A DNA stretch of 64,000 nucleotides from Tenacibaculum sp. SG-28 (GCF_002954385.1 NZ_MQVY01000002.1:167690-231689), one strand, 5' to 3'. Counted from the first letter of the stretch, positions 18,606 to 28,348 are shown. Translations and numbers: made by a program. The notes: generated by a model not told the origin, from the sequence alone.

Positions 18606-19055
18606 TTAATTCCGAATTCCTTTTTTTCTGACTTTTTGAATTTTTCTTCTCATCCGTTTTTTAGCATTAGCATTTCCTCTTTGCTTTGCCATTCTGCTTT
18701 TTATTTGCTTCTTTTGTCTTTCAGATAAGGTAGCCCTAAATCTAGTCTTCGCTTTTTGTAAACTTGCATTATTCTTTTTAATTAACCCTTTTTGGGAGGC
18801 GTTTAAACTATTTTTTAATGCACGCTCTCTTTCGGATTTTGTTAATTTGGAATCCTTTAAAATAGCTAATTGCTCTGTTGAAAGTGTTGCCTTGAAAGCG
18901 TTTCTATTGTTTATCAATAGTTTTTTTTGTGCTTCTAACAATTCTTTTTGTTCTTTAGAAAGCTTAAGAACATCCTGCTCTTCTTGTGCTACTAGCTGCA
19001 CAACACCCAGAAAAAGAAAAAATACACTTAATTTTATAATCTTCTTATACTTCAT
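18606..19055 (-). CDS. Highly basic exported protein downstream of an ECF sigma gene
   Basis: 149 residues with a signal peptide ending near LVAQ. The mature protein is helical and very rich in Lys/Arg, for example the C-terminal KKRMRRKIQKVRKK. Repeated phrases (ATLSTEQLAIL, ATLSERQKKQI) recall the LTxxQ repeats of Spy/CpxP periplasmic chaperones. That suggests an envelope-stress or metal-binding role, but the match is by eye. It is third in a minus-strand set after the sigma factor and the membrane anti-sigma-like gene, as Spy-like proteins often are. Confidence 0.55.
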   Translation of the reverse strand: MKYKKIIKLSVFFLFLGVVQLVAQEEQDVLKLSKEQKELLEAQKKLLINNRNAFKATLSTEQLAILKDSKLTKSERERALKNSLNASQKGLIKKNNASLQKAKTRFRATLSERQKKQIKSRMAKQRGNANAKKRMRRKIQKVRKKGIRN

Positions 19056-19108
19056 TTTAAAACTTATAATTATTACTTTTTTAGAATGTGGTTTTACAAT
19101 GAATGTAA

Positions 19109-19486
19109 CTATTCTAAAAACACCTCTTCGGTTAATAATTCATCCTGAACAAATCCATCGATAATCGCCTCTACCTCATCCTCTTCTGCCATAAGTGAAG
19201 CTATTAAAATATCACTTTCTAACACCTCATTCTTTTCAAAATAGCTACCAACAACAATGGTAAAAACCAATGCAATTGCAGCAACAGCAGACCATTTATA
19301 CACCCCAGAAGAAAAGGGAAAAAGACTGATCTTTTTACTTTCCTCTACTGTTTGCTCTAGAATAGTGCGTTTTGATTGCTGAAAGTAATTTTCGGGTACA
19401 CTCAGTCCTAAATCTGTTTTATGTTTTTTTTCTGAATTCACATCTAAAGTATTTCGTTGGCTAAAGTTATTGTTTTGCTTACTCAT
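19109..19486 (-). CDS. Membrane protein, probable anti-sigma factor
   Basis: 125 residues with one transmembrane helix at about 68-85 (WSAVAAIALVFTIVVGSYF) and a polar N-terminal half. The C-terminal part is very acidic (LMAEEDEVEAIIDGFVQDELLTEEVFLE). It has no zinc-binding ZAS motif. The start is 6 bases downstream of the ECF sigma stop, the usual place for an anti-sigma. The inferred role is to hold the sigma at the membrane. Named by context rather than by domain. Confidence 0.6.
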   Translation of the reverse strand: MSKQNNNFSQRNTLDVNSEKKHKTDLGLSVPENYFQQSKRTILEQTVEESKKISLFPFSSGVYKWSAVAAIALVFTIVVGSYFEKNEVLESDILIASLMAEEDEVEAIIDGFVQDELLTEEVFLE

Positions 19487-19492
19487 AACAAA

Positions 19493-20056
19493 CTATGCTT
19501 TAATTTTTTCTAAATACGCTACCGTTGTTATATTGTTCTCAATGTGTTTCACTGCCGCATAATAATGCGTTTTAAGTGTGTTTTCACTAACGTCCAACAA
19601 TACAGAAATTTCTCTGAATTTTAAATTGTCGTAATATTTCATATAGAAAATCTTCCTTTGTTTATCCGTTAATTCTAGCAATACTTCTTGCAATTTAATT
19701 TGTGCAGCATCTCCATCGAAAAAAGCATCTCCTTTTAGGGCATTTATATAGTGATCATTTACCTCTTGTAATGAAGAAAACTTCTTTTTATTCTCTTTTT
19801 CCAAAAATCTAATGGACTCATTATATGCTATTTTATACATCCAAGTATGCAGCGAACTATTTTGCTTAAAATTCCCTAAACTCTTGTATACTCGTAAAAA
19901 AGTATTCTGTAAAACATCGTCGGCATTTTCATGGGTTCCAACAATTTTTCTAATATGCCAATACAGCCGTTCTTGGTATAGATCTAATAATTTCGAAAAA
20001 GCTTTTTCTCGATACTTTTTAGAGGTAAGTTGTTGTATAAATTGACTTTCATTCAT
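19493..20056 (-). CDS. ECF-type RNA polymerase sigma factor
   Basis: 187 residues. Region 2 lies at about 25-90 (ENADDVLQNTFLRVYKSL, then LHTWMYKIAYNESIRFL). Region 4 at about 125-180 has the helix-turn-helix KFREISVLLDVSENTLKTHYYAAVKHI. There is no region 1 or 3, so it is an extracytoplasmic-function sigma of the sigma-70 family. It heads a minus-strand set with the anti-sigma-like membrane gene and the basic exported protein. A response to an envelope signal is inferred. Confidence 0.93.
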   Translation of the reverse strand: MNESQFIQQLTSKKYREKAFSKLLDLYQERLYWHIRKIVGTHENADDVLQNTFLRVYKSLGNFKQNSSLHTWMYKIAYNESIRFLEKENKKKFSSLQEVNDHYINALKGDAFFDGDAAQIKLQEVLLELTDKQRKIFYMKYYDNLKFREISVLLDVSENTLKTHYYAAVKHIENNITTVAYLEKIKA

Positions 20057-20175
20057 AGAATTAATGCACTGTCTAAACTTAGACCTTTAATTTAGGAAAA
20101 AGTTTTAATTTCTTTTAAAAAATAAGAGCACCACAAATATTCTTAGTACAGAACTACTTGCAGCGCCCCTAAAAT

Positions 20176-21051
20176 TTACTTTTTCTTTTTGCGTAGAGTA
20201 ATTTCTTTAACCCTTCCAGAGGCATCCGTTATTGTTGCCGTATTATCACACGAACCATCTCCAAAATCTACCGTATAAGTAGCTGTTCCTTTGGTTACAT
20301 CTAAAGTCCCGCTTACTATATACCTGCAGGCATATTCCCTTTTTAAAGCTTTAACAACAGCTACACTTTTAATGCTTCCATCGCTTTGTTTCGTCTCCCA
20401 GTCTCCTGTAATTAAAACTACATCGTCACCTCTTTCAGGAGTTTCTGCTCCATAAACTTTCTCCTTAACTCGTTTTCCTTGCTTTACCATCGTTTCACCG
20501 GTAGCAAAAGTTACCCGTATAGCAACTTCATGAGTTCGCTCAGGATTACCATTCGTATTTTCCCTTATCTTACTAATAGTTTTTCGACCTTCAACAGCGT
20601 TCTCATCTACAAAAAAATTTTCAAAAGTTATCGTCTTCGAAAACGATGCATCTGCCTTAACATAAGAAATAATAATTTTACCCGAAAAGACACTTCCATT
20701 TTTTCCAGAACAACCCTCACCAAAATCGAGAGTTACAATTCTCCCATTTGTAGTATCTTGAACAGTTCTTCGCAAGCAATTCGGATGATTTCCTTTTGTT
20801 CGGCTAGACATGAAAATAGATGTTGTAGCGTCAGATTTACCCACGTAACTTTCTTCTAAAACAGCATCGTCTTCAATAATGTTTGCTACATCGGCTGAAA
20901 TATCGTCTACTAAAACTACCTGCAATGCCTCCTCGGTTGTTAAAGTATTGGCATCCATTTCTAAATCTTCATTAGATTCACAAGATGCAAGTGCAAAAAA
21001 CCCTAGTAGAGATAAGAAAAGTGAAATTCTTTTTATTAATCTTTCAGTCAT
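20176..21051 (-). CDS. Hypothetical lipoprotein
   Basis: 291 residues with a lipoprotein signal (LSLLGFFALASC, lipidated Cys near 24). The mature part is beta-rich and has two similar halves, each with a TLDFGEGC or TVDFGDGSC motif around 110 and 270, hinting at an internal duplication. It ends in a Lys/Arg tail. No known domain name is certain. It lies between the ECF sigma gene (about 120 bases away) and nadD, on the same strand. Confidence 0.6.
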   Translation of the reverse strand: MTERLIKRISLFLSLLGFFALASCESNEDLEMDANTLTTEEALQVVLVDDISADVANIIEDDAVLEESYVGKSDATTSIFMSSRTKGNHPNCLRRTVQDTTNGRIVTLDFGEGCSGKNGSVFSGKIIISYVKADASFSKTITFENFFVDENAVEGRKTISKIRENTNGNPERTHEVAIRVTFATGETMVKQGKRVKEKVYGAETPERGDDVVLITGDWETKQSDGSIKSVAVVKALKREYACRYIVSGTLDVTKGTATYTVDFGDGSCDNTATITDASGRVKEITLRKKKK

Positions 21052-21115
21052 AATTTCTAATTTTTAAGTTAATCAGTTCTTTGACCTAAGGATTAAAAAA
21101 AAGTTTTGCAGAAAA

Positions 21116-21709
21116 TTAAAATTTATTTTTATAAAAATTCATCTCATCGATATACTGCCAAACAGCAGCAGGCAATAGCGGGCGAAAAACTTTCCCTTCC
21201 TGAATTAAATTTCGTATCATGGTAGAAGAAATCTCGATGATAGGCGCGTTTACTTTCTGAATTTTAGGATGCTCGCTAAACTCTCCATTAGAAACTCCTT
21301 CGGATATTCGAGGATATACATACACACTGTAATCTTCTAAAATAGCAGTGTAATTTTTCCATTTATGAAAGCTCTTTAAATTATCCTCTCCCATTATAAT
21401 AGAAAAAGAATGAGACGGATACTTTTCAGAAATCTGCGCTAAGGTATTTATGGTATAATTTGGTTGTGATAGTTTAAACTCAAAATCTGAAGGAATAATC
21501 TTATGGTAATCTTTGGTAGCTAAATACACCATTTCTAAGCGTTGGTGATTGTCTAGTAGAGATTTCTTTTTCTTAAAAGGATTGTGTGGTGTTACCATCA
21601 TCCAGATCTCATCCAAATCTGAATGCTCAACCATATGATTTGCGATGATAAGGTGCCCTATGTGAATAGGATTAAATGTTCCAAAGTACAATCCTATTTT
21701 CTTCCCCAT
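21116..21709 (-). CDS. nadD: Nicotinate-nucleotide adenylyltransferase
   Basis: 197 residues, usual length. It forms nicotinate adenine dinucleotide from NaMN and ATP in NAD synthesis. The nucleotidyltransferase signature GTFNPIHIGHL carries HxGH at His16-His19, and the C-terminal ISSTMIRN is the matching ATP-binding motif. The start lies one base past the gmk stop, so yicC-gmk-nadD form one tightly packed minus-strand operon. Confidence 0.95.
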   Translation of the reverse strand: MGKKIGLYFGTFNPIHIGHLIIANHMVEHSDLDEIWMMVTPHNPFKKKKSLLDNHQRLEMVYLATKDYHKIIPSDFEFKLSQPNYTINTLAQISEKYPSHSFSIIMGEDNLKSFHKWKNYTAILEDYSVYVYPRISEGVSNGEFSEHPKIQKVNAPIIEISSTMIRNLIQEGKVFRPLLPAAVWQYIDEMNFYKNKF

Positions 21710-21710
21710 A

Positions 21711-22309
21711 TTACTTCTTATTGTGTTGTTTTAGCTCTAAGAAATCCTCCACTAAATCTTCAGCATCTTGAAGAGCCACCTCCAAGTTATAATTTTTAAT
21801 TATTTTATCAAACATAGGGCTGTTGCCAATTCAATTGGAGCTTTTGCTATTCTTGCCGCAATTTTCTCATCACTTTCCTCACCTCTTTTCTTTAAGCGCT
21901 TTAAAAGTTCGTTAATGTCAGGTGGCTTTACAAACACAGCCAACGTCTCTTCAGGAAACTTTTCTTTTATACGTAAACCACCTCTAACATCAATATCGAA
22001 AATCACGTGCTTTCCTTGTGCCCATATACGCTCTACTTCTGATTTTAATGTACCATAGAAATTATCTCTATATACCTCTTCCCATTCTAGAAAAGCATTG
22101 GTTTTGATATTTTTTTTAAACTCTTCCAACGAAATAAAGTAATAGTCTTCACCGTGCTTTTCATTACTTCTGGGTTCTCGAGACGTCGCAGAGATTGAAA
22201 ATGCGAGATCAAATCTTTCTTGCGCTAGCAAGTGGCGAACTATGGTAGTTTTACCAGAACCAGAAGGTGCCGAAAAAACAAATAATTTCCCTTTAAAATC
22301 GTCTGACAT
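21711..22309 (-). CDS. gmk: Guanylate kinase, frame broken by an apparent 1-nt deletion
   Basis: It phosphorylates GMP to GDP. The P-loop is near residues 14-22 (APSGSGKTT), with GMP-binding motifs SREPRSNEKHGEDYYF and IDVRGG. The first frame runs to KAPIELATA and then hits an early stop at 21800. The expected C-terminus (FDKIIKNYNLEVALQDAEDL) is intact one frame over and ends at 21711, one base before nadD. One missing base at the C-run 21817-21819 explains the break; restored length is 199 residues, normal for the family. The gene is essential, so a sequence error is more likely than loss. Confidence 0.85.
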
Positions 22310-22310
22310 A

Positions 22311-23176
22311 CTATAATACGTTTAAAATTTGTTCTTTTATTTTTTCCAATTCATCCTTCATTTGTATCACTAGTTTTTGCATCGGAGCAAAATTTGCTTT
22401 TGAACCTGTAGTATTAATCTCTCTTCCAATTTCTTGGACGATAAATCCCAATTTTTTACCATTAGAATCTTCAGTAGCTAATTGCTCTAGAAAATAATCT
22501 AAATGGTTTGCTAAACGAACTTTTTCTTCGTTAATATCTAGTTTTTCTAGGTAGTAAATTAACTCCTGCTCAAATCTATTTTCGTCAACTTCTACTTGCA
22601 ATTCCGCCAAAGCTTTTTGCAAACGTTCTTTAACGTGTACAATTCGATCTCCATCTAGCTGGTTTACACTAATTAGAGCTGTCTTTATATTTTGAATTCT
22701 CTGTTTAAAATCCTCCTCTAATGAAATCGCCTCATCCTACGGTACTGTTGTAATTCTTTAATCGCTTTGTCGATGTACAAATCTATCTGTTTCCATTCCT
22801 CCGGATCTAGTTCCTCTCTTTCTGTTTTTAAAGCATCTGGCATTTTAATTGCCATGTGCAATAAGGTTACATCTTCACTAGCTCCTGTTTGTACAATGTT
22901 TCGCAATTGTTCCATATACTCTCTTACCACACCTTTGTTAACGGTTGTTACCGTCTCATCTGCAGTCATCTCTACAAAAATTGAAAAATCAACTTTCCCT
23001 CGAATGAGGCTACTGGCTAGCTTTTTACGAACATCTAATTCTTTTTCTTTGTAATACGAAGGAATACGTGCGCTAATATCAAGGTTCTTACTATTTAAAG
23101 ACTTTACTTCAATGGTAATTTTTTTAGCAGGCAATTGCAAAACAGACTTGCCATAGCCAGTCATAGAATGTATCAT
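22311..23176 (-). CDS. YicC/YloC family endoribonuclease, frame broken by an apparent 1-nt deletion
   Basis: The start MIHSMTGYGKS is the family hallmark (YicC_N). The first frame runs to KELQQYR and then stops at 22718. The second half (ISLEEDFKQRI through GREINTTGSKAN to EQILNVL) is open in the next frame and ends at 22311, one base before gmk. One missing base near 22737 restores 288 residues, the usual length. The signature HLD and the C-terminal REINTTGSKAN block (DUF1732) are intact. YicC proteins are stress-related RNases. The gene pairs with gmk in many bacteria. Confidence 0.85.
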
Positions 23177-23213
23177 TATTTCAATGTATTAAAGGATGCA
23201 AAGATACATTTAT

Positions 23214-24107
23214 TTATGATTTGTTCACCTCTCTCTTTGTAACTAAAAACACTCCTATAAAGATTAAAATAGTTGCTGAAATTTTAACCATATCCAAACG
23301 ATCACTACCAACAAATAGTGCATATATTGTTGCCACAACTGGTTGTAAGTAAATAAAAACACTTACCGTAGTTGGTTTTAGTTTCGACAAGGCAAACAAG
23401 TTAAAAAGATAGGTTACGCAAGTGGAAAACACAACTACAAAACCTGCCTTAAAATAAATATTTGTTGGCATGGATTCCCAAGAGACCGCTAACAACTCAG
23501 AGATTCCAAAAGGTAAAACTAAAATAAAACCAAATAAATAAAGCCATTTTACAAAAAGTATCGGATTGTACTTTTGAATTATGTCTCTTACAATTACTAA
23601 GTATAACCCGTAAGAGGCTGCATTCACAAAAACTAGAAAGTTACCTAACATCCTATTCTCAGCATCTTGCCCTGTGGCATTTCCGTAGGCGATTAATACC
23701 ACTGCTCCAATTAATCCAACTATTACGCCAAGTATTTTTTTTAAAAAAAGTCGTTCTTTTAGTAGAATACTTGAGAAAATTAAAACTAGAATAGGAGTAG
23801 TAACCATCATTACCGAGGCACTAATTGGAGTGGTATAACTTAGTCCTTTAAAAAATGTGAGCATGTTTAGGGCAATCCCAAAAAAAGAGGCAAAAAAGAT
23901 TCGTTTGTAATCTGCCTTTTGAATTGCACCTACTTTTAAAAAAGCACCTAAAAACCAAAAGATTGCAGTAGCACCACCTACTCGTAGCAAAATAAAACCA
24001 TACGGCATAATGTAAAGTGGCATAACTTCTTTGGCTACGGTAAAAGTAGCACCGTATATCAATGTTGCAATTGAGGTTGCAGTAAGGGCTAATGCTCTCG
24101 AATTCAT
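23214..24107 (-). CDS. DMT superfamily transporter (EamA family)
   Basis: 297 residues from the ATG at 24107 (MNSRALALTATSIA). The frame extends to 24188, but that part overlaps the upstream LysM gene's terminator and is poor coding sequence. Ten transmembrane segments and two EamA repeats are present (IYGATFTVAKEVMP; then LVFVNAASYGLYLVIVRD, TYLFNLFALSKLKPT). It probably exports a metabolite or amino acid; the substrate cannot be told. Single gene, separate from yicC by 37 bases. Confidence 0.88.
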   Translation of the reverse strand: MNSRALALTATSIATLIYGATFTVAKEVMPLYIMPYGFILLRVGGATAIFWFLGAFLKVGAIQKADYKRIFFASFFGIALNMLTFFKGLSYTTPISASVMMVTTPILVLIFSSILLKERLFLKKILGVIVGLIGAVVLIAYGNATGQDAENRMLGNFLVFVNAASYGLYLVIVRDIIQKYNPILFVKWLYLFGFILVLPFGISELLAVSWESMPTNIYFKAGFVVVFSTCVTYLFNLFALSKLKPTTVSVFIYLQPVVATIYALFVGSDRLDMVKISATILIFIGVFLVTKREVNKS

Positions 24108-24167
24108 GTACTCATTTTTTAAAACGCAAAGATGCGTAATAAGGATTGAATTATGGAAAATAAGCAC

Positions 24168-24204
24168 AAAAAAACACCACAATTCCAAAGTAATTGTGAT
24201 GTTT
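24168..24204 (-). terminator. Terminator of the LysM/BON gene
   Basis: On the minus strand a 13-bp stem (AAACATCACAATT / AATTGTGGTGTTT, one T-G pair) with a 7-nt loop is followed by a T-run. It lies 22 bases past the stop at 24226. Its position supports the later start chosen for the DMT gene. Confidence 0.8.
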
Positions 24205-24225
24205 ATTTATCATAGTTTTAAAATC

Positions 24226-24696
24226 TTATTCCGCTAACGGAGGAACTCGTAACACCTGCCCTGGATATATTTTATCTGGATGTGAAAGCATTGGCTTGTT
24301 TGCTTCAAATATTACTGTATATTTCATGGCATCACCATAAAATGATTTTGCTATTTTACTAAGACTATCCCCACTAACAACAGTGTGGAATTTAGCCATT
24401 TGCTCTGCTTTCACCTCTGCTACTTCAGCCACCGTCATATTGTCTTCCACAGCGGCGATACCATTGGTATTTCCAACTGCTAAAACAACTTTTTCTTTGG
24501 TTGCTAAATCCACAGCTTGCCCGTGTATCGTTGCTTTGTCATCATCTACACTTATCGACAAATTTTTAACCATTAACCCCATACCGTTTACGGCTTCCAT
24601 TAATTTGGATGCTTTTTCTGCAGCCTCCTCTTCTGATGTTTTTCCAATACCGAAAACCTTAGCTCCTGTATCTTTCATGAATGAAAAAATTCCCAT
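24226..24696 (-). CDS. BON and LysM domain protein (Kbp/YgaU-like)
   Basis: 156 residues without a signal peptide. A BON domain lies at about 35-95 (LSISVDDDKATIHGQAVDLATKEKVVLAVGN). A C-terminal LysM domain lies at about 103-153 (FHTVVSGDSLSKIAKSFYGDAMKYTVIFEANK, then YPGQVLRVP). This is the architecture of E. coli Kbp, a cytoplasmic potassium-binding protein, and the lack of an export signal fits. A terminator follows directly. Potassium binding is inferred from the family. Confidence 0.9.
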   Translation of the reverse strand: MGIFSFMKDTGAKVFGIGKTSEEEAAEKASKLMEAVNGMGLMVKNLSISVDDDKATIHGQAVDLATKEKVVLAVGNTNGIAAVEDNMTVAEVAEVKAEQMAKFHTVVSGDSLSKIAKSFYGDAMKYTVIFEANKPMLSHPDKIYPGQVLRVPPLAE

Positions 24697-24778
24697 TGTT
24701 TTTCTAATTTTTTTTAGTTATTACTTTTCAAATGTATACGCACAAGATACAATTTAATTATTGTTACGAAAAACCGAA

Positions 24779-25588
24779 TCAAAAAGTATATTCTACACCT
24801 ATTACACCACCGTCAAAAAGTACTCCCCCAACATCGTAATGATGGTATCCAGAATAGATAGCAATCTTTTTTAAATGTACCTTCAGTTGTGTTTTTAACA
24901 AACCTAACGCAACAGAATTATTCAATATACTTTCCTTCCATGAAAAATGAATACTCACTGGGTTCCAAGGATAAATTTCTGTTCCCACACCATAAGTAAA
25001 TCCAACGCGATCGACTTCATTACCGATAAAGGTTGCTCCAACCCCCCACCAAACTGAAAAATATCGCTCCCTAAATCGATTGTAATTCACCAGAAGAGAG
25101 GAGACATCTAAGTATGTAGCTGCTCCTCGATTTTTTTCCGAGAAGTGAAGGTGGGATGCTTCGATACCTACGATTGGAATTGGCTTATATAACCCATTTA
25201 ATTCTATGACTTTTACAGAATTAAACAAATAATTTGCTCCAATCCGAAAATTACTCCTCTTAGTATTTTTATTAAAAGATGTAGTAAATTCACCACCGTC
25301 GAAGTAAGGATAAGGAGTAATTCCTCTTTTCTCAGCATCACCAACAATAACTCCTAAGGAAGCAAATAGTATTACGTCGCCCAATATTCCTAAAAAAGAA
25401 TTGGACAATTCGTCTGAAAAAGAGGTTGTAGATTTGGAGGTTTCTTCTTTGTCTTGTTTGCTATTGACAGAAGAAGCACTGTACATTTTAGTAGTATTTT
25501 TTGTGAGATTTTCTTTGGCTTTCTTTAATTTCTGTTGGGAAAATACCACAGAAGAACTAAATAATAATAAGTAAATGATTTTTTTCAT
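24779..25588 (-). CDS. Hypothetical outer-membrane protein
   Basis: 269 residues with a signal peptide (MKKIIYLLLFSSSVVFSQ). A polar linker (about 20-55) is followed by beta-strand sequence with aromatic girdle residues, ending GGVIGVEYTF with terminal Phe. No named family is recognised. The start codon lies inside a 26-bp perfect palindrome (25584-25609), which suggests translational or transcriptional control. Confidence 0.6.
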   Translation of the reverse strand: MKKIIYLLLFSSSVVFSQQKLKKAKENLTKNTTKMYSASSVNSKQDKEETSKSTTSFSDELSNSFLGILGDVILFASLGVIVGDAEKRGITPYPYFDGGEFTTSFNKNTKRSNFRIGANYLFNSVKVIELNGLYKPIPIVGIEASHLHFSEKNRGAATYLDVSSLLVNYNRFRERYFSVWWGVGATFIGNEVDRVGFTYGVGTEIYPWNPVSIHFSWKESILNNSVALGLLKTQLKVHLKKIAIYSGYHHYDVGGVLFDGGVIGVEYTF

Positions 25589-25609
25589 AGAAAATTAATT
25601 TTCTATGAA
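25584..25609. promoter_or_regulatory. 26-bp perfect palindrome over a start codon
   Basis: The half-site TTCATAGAAAATT is followed at once by its exact reverse complement. It includes the ATG (25588-25586) of the minus-strand outer-membrane protein gene. It could be a repressor site, or the mRNA could fold so that the start codon is buried. Its core GAAAATTAATTTTC resembles that of the palindrome at 9574-9599. Confidence 0.5.
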
Positions 25610-25651
25610 TTGTCAATTATTGTGCCGAAATAAATAAACTATTAAAATTAA

Positions 25652-26698
25652 TTATTCTTGAAAGGAATTCCAACCTTGTGCTTGCAAAGGTAATTCTTGA
25701 CCAGATCGTGTTACCAAATTCATCCCTTGTTGTTCCTCTGTGATATGACCGATAACCGAAAGGTTAGGATTTCCTTTTACTTTATCGAAGTCTCCTACTG
25801 GAATGGTAAATAATAGTTCGTAATCCTCCCCACCACTAAGCGCCACCATTGTAGCATCGATGTTAAACTCCTCACAAGTAGAAATAACCTGTGGGTCTAA
25901 TGGGAATTTATCTTCGTATAATTTACAGCCTGCCTTGCTATTCGTACAAATATGCATAATCTCCGAGGAAAGACCGTCAGAAATATCAATCATGGCTGTT
26001 GGTTTTACGTTGAGCTCTTTTAAAAGCTTCGGAATGTCCTTTCGAGCTTCAGGCTTTAACTGCCTTTCGATGATATACGTGTACGAATCCAAATCGGGTT
26101 GATTTTGCGGGTTCACCTTAAAAACTTCCTTTTCTCTTTCTAAAACTTGTAACCCTAAATACGCTCCTCCCAAATCACCGGAAACGACTATCAAATCGGT
26201 TGGTTTCGCACCATTTCTGTATACAATTTCTTCTTTTTTTGCATGCCCTATTGCCGTTATAGAAAGTAACATTCCTTTGGTAGAAGAGGTAGTATCTCCG
26301 CCAATCAAGTCGATTTTATAGGTGTCACAGGCTAACTGAATACCAGCATACAAAGCCTCTAATGCCTCTAACGGAAATCGATTAGAAACAGCAATAGAAA
26401 CCGTAATTTGACTCGCTGATGCATTCATGGCATAAACATCCGATAAATTAACCATTACAGCTTTATACCCCAAATGTTTTAAGGGCACATAACTCAAATC
26501 AAAATGAATTCCCTCTACCAATAAATCGGTAGTGATTACCGTTTCTTTTTCTGTCGGTGCCAATACAGCAGCATCATCGCCCACTCCCTTAATTGTGGTG
26601 GAGTGGTAGGTGCCAAAATTTTTTGTCAAATAATTTATTAATCCAAATTCACCCAAAGATGAGAGAGCCGTTTTTTCTTGATTTTTATCTTCTAACAT
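25652..26698 (-). CDS. thiL: Thiamine-phosphate kinase
   Basis: 348 residues. It makes thiamine pyrophosphate from thiamine monophosphate and ATP. The AIRS-like N-terminal domain has GVGDDAAVL and TTDLLVEGIHFDL, followed by GYKAVMVNLSDVYAM and LIGGDTTSS; the C-terminal domain has MIDISDGLSSEI and ALSGGEDYELLFT. All metal- and nucleotide-binding Asp residues appear to be present. Single gene, divergent from the anchor-B operon at 26880. Its product is the cofactor for the 2-oxoglutarate and pyruvate dehydrogenases also encoded in this window. Confidence 0.95.
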   Translation of the reverse strand: MLEDKNQEKTALSSLGEFGLINYLTKNFGTYHSTTIKGVGDDAAVLAPTEKETVITTDLLVEGIHFDLSYVPLKHLGYKAVMVNLSDVYAMNASASQITVSIAVSNRFPLEALEALYAGIQLACDTYKIDLIGGDTTSSTKGMLLSITAIGHAKKEEIVYRNGAKPTDLIVVSGDLGGAYLGLQVLEREKEVFKVNPQNQPDLDSYTYIIERQLKPEARKDIPKLLKELNVKPTAMIDISDGLSSEIMHICTNSKAGCKLYEDKFPLDPQVISTCEEFNIDATMVALSGGEDYELLFTIPVGDFDKVKGNPNLSVIGHITEEQQGMNLVTRSGQELPLQAQGWNSFQE

Positions 26699-26879
26699 GG
26701 GGCAAAGATACTACTAGATTATGAAATCTACTATGAAAAATCTAAGGATAACACAACGCGGTAGGTTACGGTTCATTGCTGTTTATTTTTTCTTTGCTCT
26801 TTTCAAAAGCATAAGGGCTAATTAATTACGATTCATTTGTTTACTTTTTATACATTTGTAGGAACCTTCAATACCAATT

Positions 26880-28342
26880 ATGTTAAAAAATTCCCTTCCC
26901 ATCTTTATCATTTGTTTCTTATTTGCCAATTCTATTCATACACAAACACCTTGTGAAAATGGATTTGCTGGAGAATACCCATGTAATGGAATAGATTTAC
27001 TATCACATGTTCCAATCGCTACATTAGCCAACGAAAATAATAGCGCAAACGGAAGCCCTCCTGAGGGAAGTGATATTTGGGGATGGGTAGACAGTAGCAC
27101 TCAAAAAGAATATGCCATTGCGGCTATGACCAACAGTACTGCATTTGTAGACATTACAGATCCTATAAACCCTATTTTTTTAGGACGACTGGATTCTAAT
27201 GCCAATAATAATTTTTGGAGAGATGTGAAAATTTATAAAAACCATGCTTTTATCGTAGCAGACAACGTAGGAAACCACGGCATGCAAGTTTTTGACTTAA
27301 CTAAGCTACGAAATGTCACAACGCCTCAAAATTTCACCGCAGATACAATATACACAGAGGTAGGAAGTTGCCATAACATCGTAATAAATGAAGACACCGG
27401 AATTGCCTACCTAGTAGGGTGTAAAAGCACCAACGGAGGAGGCCCTATATTTGTAGACATTTCCGATCCAAAAAATCCAAAAAGTCTAGGAGACTACACA
27501 GATGCAGGATATTCACACGATGCACAAGTCATTACCTATGAAGGGCCAGATACTGATTATACAGGAAGAGAAATATACCTAGGGAGTAATGAGGATGCAA
27601 TAGTTATATTAGACGTTACCGATAAAGAAAACGTCAGAAATATTTCCTCGATTACATATTCGCAACTAGGATACACGCATCAGGTTGGTTTACCGAAGAC
27701 CAAAAATATTTTTTACTAGGGGATGAACTAGATGAAGATAATTTTGGCATGAATACTAGAACTTTAATCTTTGACTTACAAGACCTAGATAACCCAACCT
27801 TACACACTACCTATTTTGGTGCGTCAAAAGCAATTGATCATAATGGCTATGTAAAGGATGACGAATTTTACATGGCAAATTACACTGCAGGAATTCGTAT
27901 TTTAAATATAGGTAGCCTCAGCAATGAGGATAATTCAGTAAAAGAAATAGCCTATTTTGACACGTATCCAAATAACAACAACACCTCTTTCGCAGGAGCT
28001 TGGAGTGTCTATCCATATTTTCCTAGTGGTACTATAATTGTTAACGATATCAATAAAGGCCTATTCGTAGTAAGAAAAAACAACACACTTTCCACAAGTT
28101 CTAACACATTGCCCCTAGTGGAAGTTACTGTAACTCCGAATCCAACTACGTCTAACGTTAAAATATTAATTAGCGATGGGTTGTTACAATCTTTAGCCGT
28201 GTATACCATTTTAGGAAAAAAAATACTCACCAAAGAAAATATAAATGAGAACCAATTCGTTATTCCTTTAGCCAATTATCCACAGGGCATGTATATTGTT
28301 AAAGTAAATGATAGAGTTGTTAAAAAAGTAATCAAAAAATAA
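26880..28342 (+). CDS. Choice-of-anchor B family surface protein with T9SS sorting tail, frame broken by an apparent 1-nt deletion
   Basis: A signal peptide ends near SIHTQ. A propeller-like region follows with repeated VDITDP, VDISDP and LDVTDKENV phrases (LVIVD-type repeats) and the family stretch IWGWVD. The first frame ends at 27719 after THQ. The expected continuation GWFTEDQKYFLLGDELDED lies one frame over and runs to 28342. One missing G near 27684 explains this; restored length is 487 residues. The C-terminal 75 residues (VTVTPNPTTSNVKI to GMYIVKVN) form a type A T9SS sorting domain. A TACATTTG -7 element lies at 26851-26858. It is the first gene of a four-gene operon. Confidence 0.82.
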
Positions 28343-28348
28343 ATCCTT

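Noticed and set aside
22311..22622. Second half of YicC as an independent small protein
   Set aside because: The frame is open and family-like well upstream of its Met; it belongs to the broken yicC.
27749..28342. Second half of the anchor-B protein as a separate gene
   Set aside because: The sequence between 27685 and 27749 continues the propeller in the same frame and the first half ends abruptly, so it is one gene with a lost base.
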